Of a DNA stretch of 64,000 nt, positions 7,916-16,826 are shown one piece after another. Position 1 is the first letter of the stretch. The number at the start of each line of letters is the position of its first letter. Source of the stretch: Acidimicrobiales bacterium (GTDB taxonomy: Bacteria > Actinomycetota > Acidimicrobiia > Acidimicrobiales > RAAP-2); contig JADMIJ010000001.1 in assembly GCA_015478655.1 (NCBI GenBank), forward strand, positions 1 to 64,000, in the 5' to 3' direction. Both the position numbers and the translations under genes were made by a program. The notes beneath the pieces were generated by a model that saw only the letters and a program-made list of their open reading frames with translations, searched no databases and was not told the DNA's origin.

Positions 7916-8791
7916 GTGCGCATCGACCTGTGGGTGCCCACCGCCAGCCCGTTCTCCACGCCCGAGCTGCTGGCGCTGATCGGGGCGGAGGCCGAGCAGC
8001 GCGGCATCGGAACCATCTGGGTGGGCGAGCACGTGGTGCTCTTCGAGGAGTACGCCTCGTCGTACCCGTACGCCGAGGACGGGCGGATCCCCGCCCCGGC
8101 GGGCAGCGGCCTGCTCGAGCCTCTCAACACCCTCTCCTTTCTGGCCGCCAACACCACGACGGTCCGGCTGGGGACGGCGATGGTGCTGCTGCCGCAACGG
8201 AACCCGGTGTACGCGGCCAAGGAGGTCTCGACCCTGGACTGGCTCTCGAACGGCCGGGTCGACTTCGGCGTCGGTGTCGGATGGCTGGAAGAGGAGTTCG
8301 ACGCCGTCAACGTCCCGTGGCCCCATCGGGGCAAGCGGGCCGACGAGTACCTCGAGGTGCTGTCCACCCTGTGGTGCGACGAGACCTCCGCCTTCGAGGG
8401 CGAGTTCTACTCGCTCAACCCCTGCTCCATGTTCCCCAAGCCCGTGCAACGACCCCACCCTCCCATCCACATCGGCGGCGAGAGCGACGCAGCCCTGCGG
8501 CGGGTCGCTCGCGCCGGTCAGGGCTGGCACACCTTCAACCGGACGCCCGACGACCTGGCCGGGCCCCTGGCCAGGCTGGACGAGCTCCTGGCCGAGCATG
8601 GCCGCCGCCGTGCCGACGTGACCATCACCGTGTGCCCCTACTTCCAGCCCCTGGACGCCGGCATCGCCCGGCGCTACGCCGAGGCCGGGGCGGACGCGGT
8701 GGCCGCGCTGCTCATCCCCTTCGGGCCCGACGACGTGCGCAGAGCCCTCGACGACCTACAACCGGTCATCGACCTCGCCGCTTCGTCCTGA
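7916..8791 (+). CDS. Luciferase-like (F420-type) oxidoreductase
   Basis: This 291-residue TIM-barrel protein belongs to the luciferase-like monooxygenase family. Landmarks are IGTIWVGEHVVLF near residues 34-46, LGTAMVLLPQRNPVYAAKEVSTLD, the phosphate-binding GVGVGWLEEEF and HIGGESDAALRR. In actinobacteria, proteins of this kind usually use coenzyme F420 rather than FMN and reduce or oxidise diverse substrates. The GTG start follows GAGAGGA by eight bases. It lies 55 bases after the amidase gene on the same strand and faces the P450 gene, so it may be part of a small catabolic group. The exact reaction cannot be assigned. Confidence 0.87.
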   Translation: MRIDLWVPTASPFSTPELLALIGAEAEQRGIGTIWVGEHVVLFEEYASSYPYAEDGRIPAPAGSGLLEPLNTLSFLAANTTTVRLGTAMVLLPQRNPVYAAKEVSTLDWLSNGRVDFGVGVGWLEEEFDAVNVPWPHRGKRADEYLEVLSTLWCDETSAFEGEFYSLNPCSMFPKPVQRPHPPIHIGGESDAALRRVARAGQGWHTFNRTPDDLAGPLARLDELLAEHGRRRADVTITVCPYFQPLDAGIARRYAEAGADAVAALLIPFGPDDVRRALDDLQPVIDLAASS

Positions 8792-8814
8792 TGTTTCCCT
8801 TCCCGGTCGGGGCT

Positions 8815-8827
8815 GGGCACGGTGCCC
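8815..8827. terminator. Weak hairpin between convergent genes
   Basis: The 13-base palindrome GGGCACGGTGCCC sits between the stops of the luciferase-like and P450 genes. The usable stem is five pairs with a three-base loop, so it is only a possible terminator. Confidence 0.25.
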
Positions 8828-8834
8828 GCGCCGG

Positions 8835-10094
8835 TCAGCCGCGCATGAGGACCGGGAGCGCCTCCATGCCGCGCAGGACGACGTTTGACTTGTAGGTCAC
8901 GTCGTCGGCGGCCAGCGCCAGGCCCGGAGCCCGACGAGCCAGTGAGGCCAGTGCCACCTGGGTCTCCATGCGGGCCAGCGGCGCGCCGAGACAGTGGTGG
9001 ATCCCGAACCCGAATCCGAGGTGGTTGTTGGGGGTCCGGGTCACGTCGAACCGTTCCGGGTCCTCGAACTGGTCGGGATCGTGATTGCCGGAGGCGAGGA
9101 GGAGCATGGCGAAGTCGCCGGCGGCGAAGCTCACTCCGCCGAACTCGCAGTCCTCGGTCAGGGCCCGGCCCGTGAGCTGCACCGGGGACACGAAGCGGAG
9201 CATCTCCTCGACGCCGCTCCGGTGCACCTCGGGATCGGTGCGGAAGCGCTCCCACTGGTCGGGGTGACGCAGGAGAGCCAGCGTCCCGCCCGAGATCAGG
9301 TTGACCGTCGTCTCGTGCCCGGCCACCAGCAACAGGATGCAGGTCGAGAGCAGTTCGCCCTCGCTCAGGACGGTGCCGCCGTCCTCCGCCTGCACCAACC
9401 GGCTGAGGAGATCCTCCCCGGGGACCCGCCGGCGTTCGGCCAGGAGCTCGAAGAAATATTGCGAGAACTGGAGCACGGCCTCGCCGCGGGCCTCGATGAC
9501 CTCGGCGGTCAGGAGGAAGTCGGGGTCGAGACCCCGGGCCAGGGCCCCGGACCAGACTTTGAAGCGATCCTGGTCCTCGACGGGCACGCCGAGGAGATCG
9601 CAGATGACCCGCACCGGCAGCGGATAGGCAAACGCGTCCAGCAGGTCAACCTGACCGGCCTCCATGGCCGCGTCGAGCAGCTCGTCGACGACGAGCTGGG
9701 TCCTGATCCGCAGGGCCTCGACCACCTTGGGGGTGAAGGCCTTGGACACCAGGCCGCGCAGCCGGGTGTGGTCGGGCGGGTCCCGGAACAGGAACGGTCG
9801 CATCTCGAGCATGGCGGCGGCAACCGGGTCGTCCTCGGTGATGGGCGTGCGGAAGCCCTCGGGCATGCGCTCGACGGCCACGTTGAGACTGTCCGAGCTG
9901 GCCCGCCGGTCGCGAAGGATCGCCAGGCAGTCGGCGTGGCGAGCCACGACCCAGAAGCCGAGGTCGTTCCGGTGGATCGGCGCCCGCTGGCGCAGGTCGG
10001 CATAGAGCGGGAAGGGGTCGCTGGCCCATTTGGGGTCGGACGGGTCGAAGACCGGGCGGGCGGCGGCCGGTTCTGCGGTCGGAGGGGTCACCAC
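8835..10094 (-). CDS. Cytochrome P450
   Basis: The 419-residue protein is a soluble bacterial P450. It has the I-helix oxygen-activation motif AGHETTVN, the K-helix ExxR (EEMLR) and the heme loop GFGFGIHHCLGAPLAR, in which Cys368 should ligate heme iron. It needs a ferredoxin and reductase; none is adjacent, although a ferredoxin gene lies at 27567. Two consecutive GTG codons can serve as start; TACCAT at 10100-10105 lies five bases before the first, fitting a leaderless message. It ends facing the luciferase-like gene. The substrate is unknown. Confidence 0.93.
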   Translation of the reverse strand: MVTPPTAEPAAARPVFDPSDPKWASDPFPLYADLRQRAPIHRNDLGFWVVARHADCLAILRDRRASSDSLNVAVERMPEGFRTPITEDDPVAAAMLEMRPFLFRDPPDHTRLRGLVSKAFTPKVVEALRIRTQLVVDELLDAAMEAGQVDLLDAFAYPLPVRVICDLLGVPVEDQDRFKVWSGALARGLDPDFLLTAEVIEARGEAVLQFSQYFFELLAERRRVPGEDLLSRLVQAEDGGTVLSEGELLSTCILLLVAGHETTVNLISGGTLALLRHPDQWERFRTDPEVHRSGVEEMLRFVSPVQLTGRALTEDCEFGGVSFAAGDFAMLLLASGNHDPDQFEDPERFDVTRTPNNHLGFGFGIHHCLGAPLARMETQVALASLARRAPGLALAADDVTYKSNVVLRGMEALPVLMRG

Positions 10095-10135
10095 CGTCGA
10101 TGGTAGCGATCAATCGACAGGTCGAGGCGACGCCC

Positions 10136-11704
10136 TCAGGGGAACACCCGCTGCCGCAAACCGGGGTCGGAGAACCAGGGCCGCAGGCGCAGGCGGGCGG
10201 GAGGGCGGTCCCCATAGACGAGGACCCCCTCGCCAGGAGCGATCCGGCGGAGGGCGTCAGGGGGTGCCAGCCGACGGACCGATGGTGAGCGGGTGGTGCT
10301 CGGACCGCTGGGGCCCCCGTGTGTCGTCGCCGGAAGCAGCACCTCCTCCTCACCGATGAGATGGCTGGCGTAGTCGAGCGTGGAGGGATCGGAGATGCCT
10401 GAAAGGAACAGCTTGGCCCGATGATTGTTGACCACGGTCGTCGCCCGGGATCCGTAGCGGGCGGTGATCTGGGCCAGATCGTGCCAGACCGTCACCAGCT
10501 GGACCCCGTGCCCCGCCGCCGTGGAGGCCAGTGCGTCGAGATCAGCCAAGGGGGCGATGTTGGCGGCTTCGTCGAGGACGATCAGCAGCGGAGGATCGAG
10601 CGGTCGATGGGTCCGGGCGGCCCGGTCGTAGACGTGTTCGATGGCCTGGCGAACCACCGAGACGAAGAGCGGCGTCAACCGGCGCTGATCGTGGGCCGGC
10701 GCGCACAGGTACAAGGTGTTGCTCCCCTCGACCAGGTGGGCGGGGTCGGCCAGCCGGCCGCCGCCACGGTCGGGGTCGCCTGTCGTTCCGGTGAACGGCT
10801 CGAGCACGGTCTCGACCGTGGTGTAGATCGAGCTCCGCTGCCTGTCCTCCTTTCCGAAGGTGGACAGGGCCGCATGAGTGGCCTCGGCCACGCCCGCTGA
10901 GGCCAGGATTTCGAGGACCTCGGACTCCTCGCCCGTGTCCACCCACCGCACCACGTCACCCATGTCGCGTCCGCCGAACGCGGCGGCAAAGAGCAGGGGC
11001 CCGAGCATCTTGGTGGCCGTGGCGTACCAGAAATCGCCGTCGCTCATGGTCCCGACCGAGGCTTTGGCCACCTCGGTCAGCGCGGCAGCGGCTCGGCGGG
11101 CCCCGGGCCAGGTGCGCGCCCCGGGCAACGGTGACCACGAGACGGAGGCGAGGCCGGTCGAGCCCGAGGGGTCGAAGCACTGGACCAGGCCGCGCGAGCG
11201 CCGGTGGTCGAACGTGTGGTCGATGAGGTCGGTCTTGATGCTGGTGGCGATGACCGGTCCCTCCCAGCCCAGGATGGCCGGAACGGCGAATCCGGACGTC
11301 TTCTGGGACTGGGTCGGCCCGAACACGATGACCGACTGGGCTCGCTCGGCAGCAACCAGCCGCTTCCCCACCCACCCGAGGACCAGGCGGCCCGGCGGCG
11401 CCACACTGTCGTGCCCCGGGGCCGTGAGCAGCAGTCGGAGATCCCGAGGGCCGGCCCAGTGCGCAGCTCCCCGCTGACCGGGCCCGGATGGCCGGAGGCC
11501 GACGCCGATCGGCCGACCCCGCCGTGGGACCCCGACCCGGGAAGGCGCCCGGCGCCCGGGAGGGGGCAGGTGCGGACGCCGGGCACCGAAACGGAGGCCG
11601 CCGGGAAGCAGGCGGCCCGGGTGGGGGCGGTGCGGACCGAGCAGGCCCGCGCCGACAAAGGCTGAGACCCCGATGGCGGTGGTGACCACCGCCACCGCGC
11701 TCAT
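10136..11704 (-). CDS. TraG/VirD4-like type IV coupling ATPase
   Basis: The 522-residue protein has a short N-terminal hydrophobic segment, a Walker A loop GPTQSQKTSG (about residues 129-138) followed by PAILGW, and a Walker B strand LLIVLDEAAN near residue 360. The region between includes FDPSGSTGLASVSWSPL, and TVWHDLAQITARYG and FLSGISDPSTLDY follow Walker B. This is the TraG/VirD4 coupling-protein pattern, in which a hexameric ATPase feeds DNA-protein or protein substrates to a type IV secretion channel. It is the last of five same-strand genes of such an apparatus. No relaxase gene is seen beside it, so its cargo is open. The proline- and arginine-rich stretch at residues 28-80 is unusual. 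Confidence 0.87.
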   Translation of the reverse strand: MSAVAVVTTAIGVSAFVGAGLLGPHRPHPGRLLPGGLRFGARRPHLPPPGRRAPSRVGVPRRGRPIGVGLRPSGPGQRGAAHWAGPRDLRLLLTAPGHDSVAPPGRLVLGWVGKRLVAAERAQSVIVFGPTQSQKTSGFAVPAILGWEGPVIATSIKTDLIDHTFDHRRSRGLVQCFDPSGSTGLASVSWSPLPGARTWPGARRAAAALTEVAKASVGTMSDGDFWYATATKMLGPLLFAAAFGGRDMGDVVRWVDTGEESEVLEILASAGVAEATHAALSTFGKEDRQRSSIYTTVETVLEPFTGTTGDPDRGGGRLADPAHLVEGSNTLYLCAPAHDQRRLTPLFVSVVRQAIEHVYDRAARTHRPLDPPLLIVLDEAANIAPLADLDALASTAAGHGVQLVTVWHDLAQITARYGSRATTVVNNHRAKLFLSGISDPSTLDYASHLIGEEEVLLPATTHGGPSGPSTTRSPSVRRLAPPDALRRIAPGEGVLVYGDRPPARLRLRPWFSDPGLRQRVFP

Positions 11705-11755
11705 GTCAGCACCGACCGCTCGAGCGCCGCAGTCGCTCGCCGCGCCGGGCGCTCG

Positions 11756-13090
11756 TCAACCCGGATCAACGGAGTCTGCGTGGGCGACGGCCGGGAGCTG
11801 ATCGCCCGCGGGTTCATCGATCATGGCCTGGTCGGTGTCGGTCAACCAGTGCTCACCTGACGCCAGCCGGTGCTCGACCAGAAACGAGCGCCTCCCTACC
11901 TTCCAGAGCGCCATCCCCCTACGCAACTGGGTGACCAGGTCGGCCTCGGTGTCGGTGAGCCCGAGGAGCTCGCCCGTGCGAGCGACCTCGCCGGGCGACT
12001 GGGCGTAGACCACTCGGGTCTCCGAGTCGGCCAGCAGCCCCTCAGCCAGAGTGACCTGTTCCGAGCCCTCCGTGCCCACCGATTGGAGGTCGGAGAGCCG
12101 GTGCAGGACGGCCATGTTCGCCACCCCGTTGGCCCTGGACATCTTCCACGACGTCTGGAGCCACCGCGCCACACCGAGGTTGGACAAGATGGCCCAGGCC
12201 TCGTCCACCACCACGATGATCCGGTGCCGGTGCTGCGACCTCACGGCGCTTTGCAACCAAGCTGCCGCGCAGGCCATCAGTACCCCGAGGGCCGGCGAGT
12301 GGTACACGGCCGAGAGGTCGAGCACGACAAGGGGGCCGTCGAGCCGCAGCCGCTCGGTCGTCGGCCCGTCGAACATGCCGCACAGGTCGCCGTGCACCAG
12401 ACGCCGGAGTTCGAGGGCCACGTCACGGCCGTCCTCCAGCAATTCGGCCCGGGTGGTCCGGAGCGCCTGCGACGCGTCGATGCCGGGAGCGAGTAGCGCT
12501 TCGACGACCTGGGGAAGGGTGGGCGCCGGCATCGAAGCCACCCGGGCCCGGTCGGCGGCCTCGCTGAGGGCGGCGTCGATGGCCGCCCGCTCCCTGGGAA
12601 CGAGGTCGCGCCCGAGACAGGCCACGGCCAGCGACGAGGTCAGGGCCACCCGGCGTCGCTGGACGCCGTCCCTCGCTTCCAAACCGGGGCCGGCGAGCTC
12701 CTCAACGGTGTCGAGGGGATTGAGCCGGACGACGCCGCCGGGGCGGAGCGCCACCGGGGCCACCCCCCAGGCCCGGGCCAGGGGTCCGTACTCACCCTTG
12801 GGATCGACGACCCATGCGTGGCGGCCGAACACCGCCTGGCGCCAGAGGTACGTCTTCACCAGAGAGCTCTTGCCCCGCCCGATCTGGCCGAACACCACCA
12901 TGTTCGGGTTGGTGATCACCCCCTTTTGGTACAGGGCATACGGGTCGTAGACGAACGAGCCCCCGAGGACGTCCCGTCCGATGAGAACACCCTGGTGGCC
13001 GAGTCCGGCCTCACTCACCAGCGGATAGGCGGCACACAGGTGGCGGGTGGTCGCCACATGGGCCGGCACCCGGGGACCGCGGGCGGTCAC
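11756..13090 (-). CDS. VirB4/TraC-like ATPase, C-terminal half type
   Basis: This 444-residue protein has a Walker A motif FGQIGRGKSSLVKTYLWR (about residues 67-84), a Walker B strand IIVVVDEAWAIL and the later SRANGVANMAVLHRLSDLQ segment of VirB4-type ATPases. It is shorter than usual VirB4 proteins (about 800 residues) and begins near their C-terminal ATPase domain. The gene upstream, which it overlaps by GTGA, encodes a protein that could supply the missing N-terminal part, so the pair may be a split VirB4. It would power assembly of a type IV channel at the inner face of the membrane. Confidence 0.86.
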   Translation of the reverse strand: MTARGPRVPAHVATTRHLCAAYPLVSEAGLGHQGVLIGRDVLGGSFVYDPYALYQKGVITNPNMVVFGQIGRGKSSLVKTYLWRQAVFGRHAWVVDPKGEYGPLARAWGVAPVALRPGGVVRLNPLDTVEELAGPGLEARDGVQRRRVALTSSLAVACLGRDLVPRERAAIDAALSEAADRARVASMPAPTLPQVVEALLAPGIDASQALRTTRAELLEDGRDVALELRRLVHGDLCGMFDGPTTERLRLDGPLVVLDLSAVYHSPALGVLMACAAAWLQSAVRSQHRHRIIVVVDEAWAILSNLGVARWLQTSWKMSRANGVANMAVLHRLSDLQSVGTEGSEQVTLAEGLLADSETRVVYAQSPGEVARTGELLGLTDTEADLVTQLRRGMALWKVGRRSFLVEHRLASGEHWLTDTDQAMIDEPAGDQLPAVAHADSVDPG

Positions 13091-14691
13091 GAGAGGCCAC
13101 GGCCCAACGGGAGCGAGCAGGTGAAGGCGACGTCCTGCTCCCCGTACAGGAGGCGAACCTCGATCCTGGCCTGGCCGGCCGCCTGTTCCACTGCCGCGCA
13201 GGCCGCCGCGAGCTCGGCGCGGGTGTCGGCGGTCACGGTCGCGTACCCCGAGAACCGGTACTGGGCATGCCCGTCGGCCAGTTCGTCGTCGCGGTCCTCG
13301 ACGCTCTCCTTCTCGCGGGTGTGGCGCGCCGTGACCAGGAAGCCGCCCCGCCTACGGAGCTCGCTGTCGGCCAGGTCCGCCGTCCGGGCCTGGGCCACCT
13401 GGCGGGCGGCGCGGCTCGGACTGACAGGCTCCATGGTCAGGACGATCGAACGGCGGAGGGGGGAGAAGAGCATCGGTCCGAGGAAGTCGGGCGTGACATC
13501 GACCCGGGGCCACTCGGCGATCCAGTAGGTGGCGTGCCAGGTGCCGTCGACGTGGACCGCGTCCCAGTGCGGTTCGACGGCCATCGGCCAGGGCCAGCGG
13601 GGAACGGTGTCGTCCCCGCCGGACAGGGCCCCGGGGACGTCATGGCGACTGCCGACGGCGCCTCCAGGTGTGCCAGTCCCCCCACCCGTGCCGTTCATCG
13701 GTGCCCAGGTGTCGGCGATCACCCGGGAAAGGGCCGCCGGTCCCAACACCCCGTCGACGGTGATGTCTGCGCCCTCCAGTGCCTGGTGCAGCGAGAGAAC
13801 CTCGCGGGCCAGCACCGCCGCGGCACCCGCCATGCCTCCGCCAGAGCTTCGGATGGAGCGCGCCGAGCGGCCGGTGTTGACGGACACTGCCAGCAGCACC
13901 TGGTGGCGCCGGGTGACTGGCCGGGACTCGTCGACCAATGCCTGATACGAACGGCCGGCCCGCGATTCAGGACCGAGCACGGCCTGGCGGGCCCAGTGGG
14001 CGCGGACGGCGCTGCCGTCATCGGGCAGACAGGACTCGATCCACTGGAGCCGGTGCACCTCGGACCCTTCGCGGGCCATCGCCGACAGCACCCGGGCCCA
14101 GGCGCCGATCTGCGAGTCCTGGTCGCGGGGTCCAAGGAGGGCGAAGCTGTGACCGCGCAGGGCCAGCACCGCGGTGGCGGTGCGCGAGGGTCTGTCGACC
14201 ACCATCCCGACCGCTTGTGCTGAGGGTTCCGCTCCCAAGGGCATGGCCTGCAGCGACAGCCCCCCGAAGACCGTCCGCGACCGACTCTGGCGGCCGGCCC
14301 CGGGCCCGTTCCCCGTGTGGGCGACCTCGGGACTGTGTCCCTGCGAATCGACCGTGACCTCATGGCCTCGGCGCGGGCCGGCGGCCAACTGTCGACGCCC
14401 CCCCGTGGCCGTCGACCACAGCCAAGTGGCGGCCAGCGGTAACCACTGTTCGCCGGTCCGTCCGAGAATGGGCCAGAAGGCCAGGGCCACCCCGACCGCC
14501 ACACTGACCAGGGCCAGGATGATCCCGCCCACCGACGGGTGCCATCGCAGGGCCAGGACGGCGAACACCAGGCTGACCGCCACCGAGGCGATCTGCCCGC
14601 CTCGCCACCCGGCAATGACCCCCCTTCGCTCGAGCGGTGGGAATCGGTAGCGCACCCGATCCGGGCGCGCCGACTCAGCCACCGTCGCCAT
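13087..14691 (-). CDS. SCO6880-family T4SS protein (PrgI/VirB4 N-terminal-like)
   Basis: The 534-residue protein starts with VRYRFPPLERRGVIAGWRGGQ and then two hydrophobic helices (roughly residues 35-75), as in the actinobacterial SCO6880 family, whose N-terminus resembles PrgI/VirB3 membrane components. The long soluble part contains AYWIAEWPRVDVTPDFLGPM-like strands and MEPVSPSRAARQVAQART near residue 420, similar to VirB4 N-terminal domains. It lies between the TrbL-like gene, which it overlaps by 17 bases, and the VirB4-like ATPase gene, which it overlaps by four. Its role is likely to anchor the ATPase to the secretion channel. Family recognition is from memory. Confidence 0.8.
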   Translation of the reverse strand: MATVAESARPDRVRYRFPPLERRGVIAGWRGGQIASVAVSLVFAVLALRWHPSVGGIILALVSVAVGVALAFWPILGRTGEQWLPLAATWLWSTATGGRRQLAAGPRRGHEVTVDSQGHSPEVAHTGNGPGAGRQSRSRTVFGGLSLQAMPLGAEPSAQAVGMVVDRPSRTATAVLALRGHSFALLGPRDQDSQIGAWARVLSAMAREGSEVHRLQWIESCLPDDGSAVRAHWARQAVLGPESRAGRSYQALVDESRPVTRRHQVLLAVSVNTGRSARSIRSSGGGMAGAAAVLAREVLSLHQALEGADITVDGVLGPAALSRVIADTWAPMNGTGGGTGTPGGAVGSRHDVPGALSGGDDTVPRWPWPMAVEPHWDAVHVDGTWHATYWIAEWPRVDVTPDFLGPMLFSPLRRSIVLTMEPVSPSRAARQVAQARTADLADSELRRRGGFLVTARHTREKESVEDRDDELADGHAQYRFSGYATVTADTRAELAAACAAVEQAAGQARIEVRLLYGEQDVAFTCSLPLGRGLS

Positions 14692-16282
14692 CCGATGGAG
14701 TCGGGGGGCCGGGGTCTGTGGGCCAGGACGTGGATGCCGGGGCCGTCGGGGAGGTGATCAGGCGTATCCCGAGTTCGTCGCGGCCCAGGGCGTCGGAGCT
14801 CAGGGCCCCGGTCTGCCTGGGCAGCGGGCGGACCGCCGCCGCGGTGCCGGTGCCGTCGTCCGCGGCCGACACGGAGGTGGATGAGGAGTGTCCTGCGCCG
14901 GCGGCGCCGGCCGGTCCCTCGCCTCCGGCTCCGCCGAATCCACCCGGCATGTGGCGCCGCGCCGCGGCAGTGGCCTTTTGGTGCACGGGCCACATCGGGA
15001 TGGCGTGGCCCGGCGGCTCCGTCGTTCCCACCCCGGTCGTCTCTGTCGATGACGGGCCCATGTGGGGACCCGGCCGGGTGGTCGAGGTTCCGGCATGACC
15101 ACCGACGGCTCCGGGGCCGCTGCCACCCGCACCGCCCAAGGCGCCGGCGACAGCACCAGCGGCACCACCGGCGGCGGCACCGGCGAATGAACCGGACATG
15201 GAGACGCGCATGGCGTCCCGAGCCAGACTCTTGGCCGGCCCGAGCACCTGCTGCCGGGATCGATGGCTCGCACCCTCGAGGTGACCGATGGCTCCGGCCT
15301 CCAGAAACGGAAGCAGGCGGAACAGGGCCCACGGCGCCAACGCTGACAGCAGCAGCAGCGCGGCACCGCCGAGCACGGCTCCGAACCCCCCTCCCCCTCC
15401 GGGTGCGCTCCCGGCCCCGCCGACGCCGGCTGCGCTGGAGCTCGACCCCGTCCCGCCCGCCAGGGCCCCGGCCCCCAGGCTCAACACGGAGACGATCACG
15501 AACTTCCCGAGGATGAGGGCCACCAGGGTGTCGACGAGGCGCCGACTCCAGTGGGCAATGGCCGGCCAGGCCAGACTGGCCAGGGCCAAGGGCAGGAAGA
15601 GGACGGCCACATACACCGCCGCAGCACGGATGAGCAGTTCGATCCACACCAGCACCGCGCCGCAGACCACCGCCAACCCCCCGAGGAACAGGACGAACGC
15701 CGGGACTCCCGGTTGGCCGGCGGCCTGCCCCGACACCTCCAGGGTGACCGAGGCCATGAAGTGACCGGCGTCAAGCCCGGCGCCACGGGCCACGGCGGCG
15801 CTCATGGCGTCGGTGACAGCCAGACCGAGCTGTACGAGTTTCACCGCCACCGCCGTCAGCAGGATGGCCAGGGGGACGTTGACCACCACCGACCGGATCA
15901 GCATCGAGGCGTTCTGTCGGTAGATGGACTGCATGATCCCGAGCAGGAGGAGGGGCACGATGACCACACCGGCCAGCGAGGCCATGGTCACGTAGTGGGT
16001 GGTGAACCACGAGGCACCCAGGTCGACGCCCGTGGTGTCCCCGATCACGGCTCCGATCTGGGCCAGCAGCCATGCCGCTCCGTTGGCGACCCAGCTGCCC
16101 AGGGCGTTGAGCACGCTGTCGACCCCGAAGCCGGCCACCTGGGAGGCGGCGGAGCCGGCCGCACCGGCCAGGCCCGACGCCACCTGGCAGACCGGGCCCA
16201 ACCCGGCTCCCCCGAGGGCTGCGGCCGCTGCTGGGCATGCCGTGCCCGGTATGGCCGGCAGGCCCAACGCCGGTGACGGCAT
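14675..16282 (-). CDS. TrbL/VirB6-like polytopic membrane protein
   Basis: The 535-residue product has an Ala/Gly-rich N-terminus, about six to eight hydrophobic helices between residues 60 and 340 (for example ASLAGVVIVPLLLLGIMQSI and AAVYVAVLFLPLALASLAWP) and a long low-complexity Gly/Ala/Pro tail of about 190 residues. Position between a small DUF6112-like gene and the SCO6880-family gene, plus topology, match TrbL/VirB6 channel components of actinobacterial type IV systems. It would lie in the cytoplasmic membrane. The tail is probably cytoplasmic or extracytoplasmic linker; no motif is seen in it. Confidence 0.78.
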   Translation of the reverse strand: MPSPALGLPAIPGTACPAAAAALGGAGLGPVCQVASGLAGAAGSAASQVAGFGVDSVLNALGSWVANGAAWLLAQIGAVIGDTTGVDLGASWFTTHYVTMASLAGVVIVPLLLLGIMQSIYRQNASMLIRSVVVNVPLAILLTAVAVKLVQLGLAVTDAMSAAVARGAGLDAGHFMASVTLEVSGQAAGQPGVPAFVLFLGGLAVVCGAVLVWIELLIRAAAVYVAVLFLPLALASLAWPAIAHWSRRLVDTLVALILGKFVIVSVLSLGAGALAGGTGSSSSAAGVGGAGSAPGGGGGFGAVLGGAALLLLSALAPWALFRLLPFLEAGAIGHLEGASHRSRQQVLGPAKSLARDAMRVSMSGSFAGAAAGGAAGAVAGALGGAGGSGPGAVGGHAGTSTTRPGPHMGPSSTETTGVGTTEPPGHAIPMWPVHQKATAAARRHMPGGFGGAGGEGPAGAAGAGHSSSTSVSAADDGTGTAAAVRPLPRQTGALSSDALGRDELGIRLITSPTAPASTSWPTDPGPPTPSDGDGG

Positions 16283-16283
16283 G

Positions 16284-16709
16284 TCAGTGGACCCCTGAGC
16301 CGGTGGTGAAGAAGAAGGAGACGAGACCGGGGCCGGCGCCGATCAACAGTGCGGCGAGACCGGAGATCAATACGGCACGGCGGCCCACGAAACTCTGCTG
16401 GTAGTTCTGGCCGTGGGATCCGAGGGCCCACGCCGCCGCGCCGATCACCAGCCCGACCAGGGCCAGGGCCAGGGCCCAGCTGTCCAGCCCGTTCATGAGG
16501 TTCTGGAGCACCTGGCCCCCCGGCAGCGCGTTGGGATCGGGGTGCATGTTGACCACGTCGGCCGTGCGCCCTAAGACGGCCGGGACCGGACGGGCCAGGG
16601 GAAGCATCGGGGCGGAGAGCCGGCCGGACCCTCCGGCGGGCACCGGGAAGCTACCGGAGACAGCCGTGAGGAGGGGCATTCCAAGGACGGGGAGCAGGGC
16701 GATGGTCAT
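16284..16709 (-). CDS. DUF6112-like small membrane protein, possible pilin-like subunit
   Basis: This 141-residue protein opens the T4SS gene set. After a region with a hydrophobic start and PDPNALPGGQVLQNLMNGLD it has two membrane helices (ALALALVGLVIGAAAWALG and AVLISGLAALLIGAGPGLVS) separated by SHGQNYQQSFVGRR. That pattern matches the DUF6112 family found next to TrbL-like and SCO6880-like genes in actinobacteria. The two-helix topology resembles VirB2/TrbC pilins, which is an inference. The ATG at 16709 lies six bases after a TAGTGT hexamer, so the message of the whole operon is predicted to be leaderless. Confidence 0.78.
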   Translation of the reverse strand: MTIALLPVLGMPLLTAVSGSFPVPAGGSGRLSAPMLPLARPVPAVLGRTADVVNMHPDPNALPGGQVLQNLMNGLDSWALALALVGLVIGAAAWALGSHGQNYQQSFVGRRAVLISGLAALLIGAGPGLVSFFFTTGSGVH

Positions 16710-16715
16710 GAGCAG

Positions 16716-16744
16716 ACACTAGATAGCAGTCCCGTCCATTTCAA
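16716..16744 (-). promoter_or_regulatory. Promoter of the T4SS-like operon (leaderless)
   Basis: On the minus strand TTGAAA (16739-16744), a 17-base spacer and TAGTGT (16716-16721) form a recognisable sigma-70 type promoter. The -10 box is six bases from the ATG at 16709. Two ATGAAAA copies about 11 bases apart lie just upstream (16746-16765) and could bind a regulator. Confidence 0.6.
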
Positions 16745-16826
16745 CCATTTTCATGATTTTTCATGTATTCCCCGCCATTCCGGCCACAGCACCCCAGGTG
16801 CGGCGCGGGCCTGTCATGCTTAGGCA

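Noticed and set aside
6439-8367. A 642-codon minus-strand open frame over the amidase and luciferase-like genes
   Set aside because: It is a high-GC shadow of two well-supported plus-strand genes, has no family motifs and is His/Gly/Asp-rich in the manner of antisense frames.
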